Assembly (NCBI GenBank): GCA_044370475.1
Contig: JBILVK010000036.1
Coordinates: 1-24,983 of the forward strand
Reading direction: 5' to 3'
Origin: B1 sp044370475
GTDB taxonomy: Bacteria; Bacteroidota; Bacteroidia; UKL13-3
DNA length: 24,983 nt
Below, piece after piece: positions 23,001 to 24,983 of the stretch. The notes under the pieces were generated by a model. That model was not told the DNA's origin. It did not search any database and was given only the letters and a program-made list of their open reading frames with translations. Both the position numbers and the translations under genes were made by a program. The first letter of the stretch is position 1, and each line of letters begins with the position of its first letter.

Positions 23001-24983
23001 GCGCAAAATTGACCAAAATGACTTTGAGCAAGCCAATATAGATTATATAGAAATGTGGGTGATGGACCCCTTTGCAGATAAGCCCGCGAGTGTTGACAAA
23101 GGCTATTTGTATATTAACCTCGGAAACATTTCAGAAGACGTATTAAGGGATAATAGAAGGGTGGCCGAAAATGGCTTGCCGAAAAATAACAATCCAGAAC
23201 AATTAGACCTTTGCGATACTACAGTATGGGGAAGGGTATCTAGGGCACCCGTTATTAATTATGCCTTTGATGCAGATCCTGCAGTGCGCCAAAATCAAGA
23301 CATCGGGATGGATGGTTTAAACGACGATTCAGAAAAGGCCTTCTTTGAAAGCGAATATTTGTCGCAAGTACGTAATCTATACGGTCCTACTTCAACAGCC
23401 TATGTGAAGGCCTTTAATGACCCCTCAAACGATAATTATCATTACTACCTAGGAACAGATTTAGATACAGCCAAAGCTGGTGTATTAACACGTTATAAGA
23501 ATTTCAACAAACACCAAGGCAACTCTCCTACCGTTGACCAATCGCCAGAATCATACCCTACGGCAGCTACCAACATTCCCGACAATGAAGATTTAAATAA
23601 AGATTATACCGTAAATGGAGTTGAAGAGTATTTTCAATATAAAATTGAAATTGCCCGAGATGCCTTTACCATTGGTAGAAATTTTGTTACAGACACTTTA
23701 ACCGCAAATGCCAAATTTATAAACGGCAATTATGCAGCAGAAAAATGGTATCAATTAAAAATTCCTGTTAGGGAGTTTGATCGCAAAGTTGGCGAGATAA
23801 ACGACTTTAAATCGATTCGTTTTATTAGAATGTACATGCGCGGGTTTAACGAGCCTACCATATTGCGTATGGCTACCTTGCAATTGGTTAGAGCAGATTG
23901 GAGAAAATACCTGAACAACTTAGAAGCAGGTGGCGAGCACAAGCCATTAGACCCAACAGACAATACCCAGTTTGTGGTATCCACTGTAAATATTGAGAAG
24001 AATGGTCAGCGTAAACCCATTGTATATGTAGTTCCTCCTGGCATACAACGTGAGATAGATTTTAGTTCTCCCAATAGCACGCAGCAAAATGAGCAATCCA
24101 TTAGTTTGCTTACTTGTAATTTGAAAGATGGTGATGCAAGAGGCGTATTTAAAAATACCAGTGTAGATTTAAGGCAGTATGGGAAGCTAAGGTTGTTTGT
24201 GCATGCCGAGGGTGCAGATGTAAAGCATGATGAACTTACTGCTTTCTTTAGGTTCGGAACGGATTTATCTAATAACTATTACGAGTACGAGATTCCTTTA
24301 AAAATCACCAATCAAGGGGCGTCCGACCCTTCCGAAATTTGGCCATCTGAAAATGAAATAACCATTTTGTTGGAAGAAATGGTGAATACAAAAATTGCCC
24401 GAACCAATGCTGGTTTTGCTTTTACTGCTCCATACAGCAGGGCCGTAGGGAATGGAATTTATACGGTTGTGGGTATGCCAGATTTTAGTCAGCTCCGCAT
24501 TATGATGATGGGTGTAAGAAACCCAAAAAGACGTCCGGGAAGCACCACAGATGATGGCTTACCAAAATGTTCTGAAGTGTGGTTTAATGAGCTACGCATG
24601 ACCGACTTTAACACCAAGGGTGGAGATGCAGCCACAGGTAGGGTTTTGGCTAAATTAGCTGATTTTGGAAATGTACAATTGAGCGGTAGTTACAGAAGTG
24701 TGGGCTGGGGAGGAATTGATAAGAAATTGTTTGAACGCAGTTTGGCCGACAATTATATTTACGATGTACAAACCAATTTTGAGTTGGGCAAATTCTTTCC
24801 AAAAACAACGGGTATTAGTATTCCGTTTTTCTTTTCTTATGGCAATACCATTATTAGGCCCTTTTACAATCCACTGAATCCAGATACCAAATTGCAGAAG
24901 GAAATAGATGAGACCAAGAATCCAGAGAGAAGCGACCAAATTAGCAGAGCTGCCGACGATTATACCGCGAGAAAAAGTTTCAA
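20056..24983 (+). CDS. sprA: T9SS outer-membrane translocon / gliding protein SprA, 3' partial
   Basis: About 1,642 codons are open and run off the right edge; full SprA proteins are about 2,300-2,500 residues. SprA (Sov in Porphyromonas) forms the very large beta-barrel through which T9SS cargo crosses the outer membrane. Recognised blocks: FAKGGGILPQLNISNKIVD (approximately bases 20450-20510), GSAEVIFAGNFNKVENPAFS, QLNVTGQVGDKLKVNMNYDT, FEFENQMKLDF, GSQSLFGVKATMQFGKLTV, and the hallmark AYLDDFEGAETPFDLRL (about 22570-22615). Start: the first ATG (20119) would leave no signal peptide, whereas the in-frame TTG at 20056 gives FRSSKFTYIR and a hydrophobic FLSLTFVITMVW stretch, a good signal peptide; an in-frame TAA at 20044-20046 bounds it. 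The secreted protein at 4681-6132 is a likely client. Confidence 0.93.
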   Translation, partial: MFRSSKFTYIRTFLSLTFVITMVWNATPRTAPRRVRDFSVLPPDSLEKLKYPLRDKKPYEVDGKRHPLDLSDPAVIKDKYQLDPERYRYDRSTKIGNLDYKLPSSNSVANQIKQDGDKSNKDYFRQRAQAQNFAKGGGILPQLNISNKIVDKIFGNGIVDIRPRGSAEVIFAGNFNKVENPAFSLRQQKTGQFDFKQKIQLNVTGQVGDKLKVNMNYDTEATFEFENQMKLDFAGKDDDIIKKIELGNVSLPLNSSLIQGSQSLFGVKATMQFGKLTVTSVVSQQRGKTQETELAGGTTTTPFNIQCDNYDMNRHYFLAHYFRDNYEAWLRNLPFVGSPVVIARVEVWVTNRSGSFEQSRDVVGFADLGESARLDNKYWKVNQGVSIGNGANNLYDPSNSNTYLNGFGNASDAAKFRASYQIENKITQDLPITNLKAISQYQGINFARQLGPNEFSFNSRLGYISMNQALNNDDVLCVAYEGTINGIPFKVGDFSQDIPRNTDNPEVLFLKMLKGPSLRPDLPIWDLMMKNVYALGSFQIQAKDFKLNLVYADDPSGSDLNYLPVKNEPLLSNLPLLNVFNVDKVNSQQEPVSDGLFDYIEGMTVNSQTGRVYLPTVEPFGKFLESRFVNDKNLASYYCFFALYDSTRFSAIQQPQYNKFFLRGTYQGSSTNEISLGSTNVPRGSVRVTANGAPLTENSDFIVDYNLGRVKIVNSALLNSGAVIKVSSESNNLFQIQQKSLIGARFDYKYSPDLILGSTFMYLNERPLTPKVNIGEEPISNIVIGVDGTYTKQSRFLTKLVDKLPFIETKEASNFTISGEYARLIPGVQNALQQKGTAYLDDFEGAETPFDLRLGNTWALASTPQGQPDMFPEGNSLNKLEYGFKRANLAWYTIATTFYRNDAFTPQHLKDDPNALSTHATREVLQQDVFKNKQIQQGLPTTLPTFDLSFYPSERGPYNYNIKDLNTDGSLKNPSLNWGGIMRKIDQNDFEQANIDYIEMWVMDPFADKPASVDKGYLYINLGNISEDVLRDNRRVAENGLPKNNNPEQLDLCDTTVWGRVSRAPVINYAFDADPAVRQNQDIGMDGLNDDSEKAFFESEYLSQVRNLYGPTSTAYVKAFNDPSNDNYHYYLGTDLDTAKAGVLTRYKNFNKHQGNSPTVDQSPESYPTAATNIPDNEDLNKDYTVNGVEEYFQYKIEIARDAFTIGRNFVTDTLTANAKFINGNYAAEKWYQLKIPVREFDRKVGEINDFKSIRFIRMYMRGFNEPTILRMATLQLVRADWRKYLNNLEAGGEHKPLDPTDNTQFVVSTVNIEKNGQRKPIVYVVPPGIQREIDFSSPNSTQQNEQSISLLTCNLKDGDARGVFKNTSVDLRQYGKLRLFVHAEGADVKHDELTAFFRFGTDLSNNYYEYEIPLKITNQGASDPSEIWPSENEITILLEEMVNTKIARTNAGFAFTAPYSRAVGNGIYTVVGMPDFSQLRIMMMGVRNPKRRPGSTTDDGLPKCSEVWFNELRMTDFNTKGGDAATGRVLAKLADFGNVQLSGSYRSVGWGGIDKKLFERSLADNYIYDVQTNFELGKFFPKTTGISIPFFFSYGNTIIRPFYNPLNPDTKLQKEIDETKNPERSDQISRAADDYTARKSF

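Overview
The window looks like chromosome of a Bacteroidota bacterium, probably an aerobic, environmental, non-Bacteroidales lineage. The evidence is a type IX secretion system (T9SS) translocon gene (sprA), a secreted protein with a T9SS C-terminal sorting domain, a 7TM-AraC regulator, several Bacteroidota-type promoters (TAnnTTTG at -7), low G+C and weak or absent Shine-Dalgarno sequences. I saw no tRNA, rRNA, CRISPR array, transposase or integrase.

Layout. 1-6132: a 5'-truncated long-chain acyl-CoA synthetase, a convergent GNAT acetyltransferase, class I fructose-bisphosphate aldolase (fbaB) with a clear promoter and terminator, a membrane-bound AraC regulator, and a T9SS cargo protein. 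6239-8270 is accessory: a RelE/ParE-type toxin-antitoxin pair, then a small polyvalent-protein-type kinase gene flanked by two direct copies of a non-coding repeat rich in 7-bp tandem units. 8271-13162 is mostly housekeeping: accD, a strong terminator, a LUD-domain protein, lpxH, an exported propeller-like protein, prfA, and a convergent gene of unknown function. 13242-13700 holds a decayed regulator locus: a perfect 20-bp palindrome, an ArsR gene with a one-base frameshift, and what looks like only the C-terminal end of an SRPBCC/AHSA1 gene.

13842-18401 is the most distinctive block: a SulP-STAS transporter overlapping a stand-alone beta-carbonic anhydrase by 4 bp, followed by a second SulP-STAS transporter fused to a beta-carbonic anhydrase of a different subtype. 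This looks like a two-part inorganic-carbon (bicarbonate) uptake and interconversion module. The parts are known families; the combination of a split and a fused version side by side is the strongest candidate for something under-described.

18473-24983: apaG, a convergent exported MORN-type protein, ruvA, and the first roughly 1,640 codons of sprA, which runs off the window. sprA, the LUD gene and the propeller gene appear to use TTG starts; for sprA the TTG start restores a signal peptide that the first ATG would remove.
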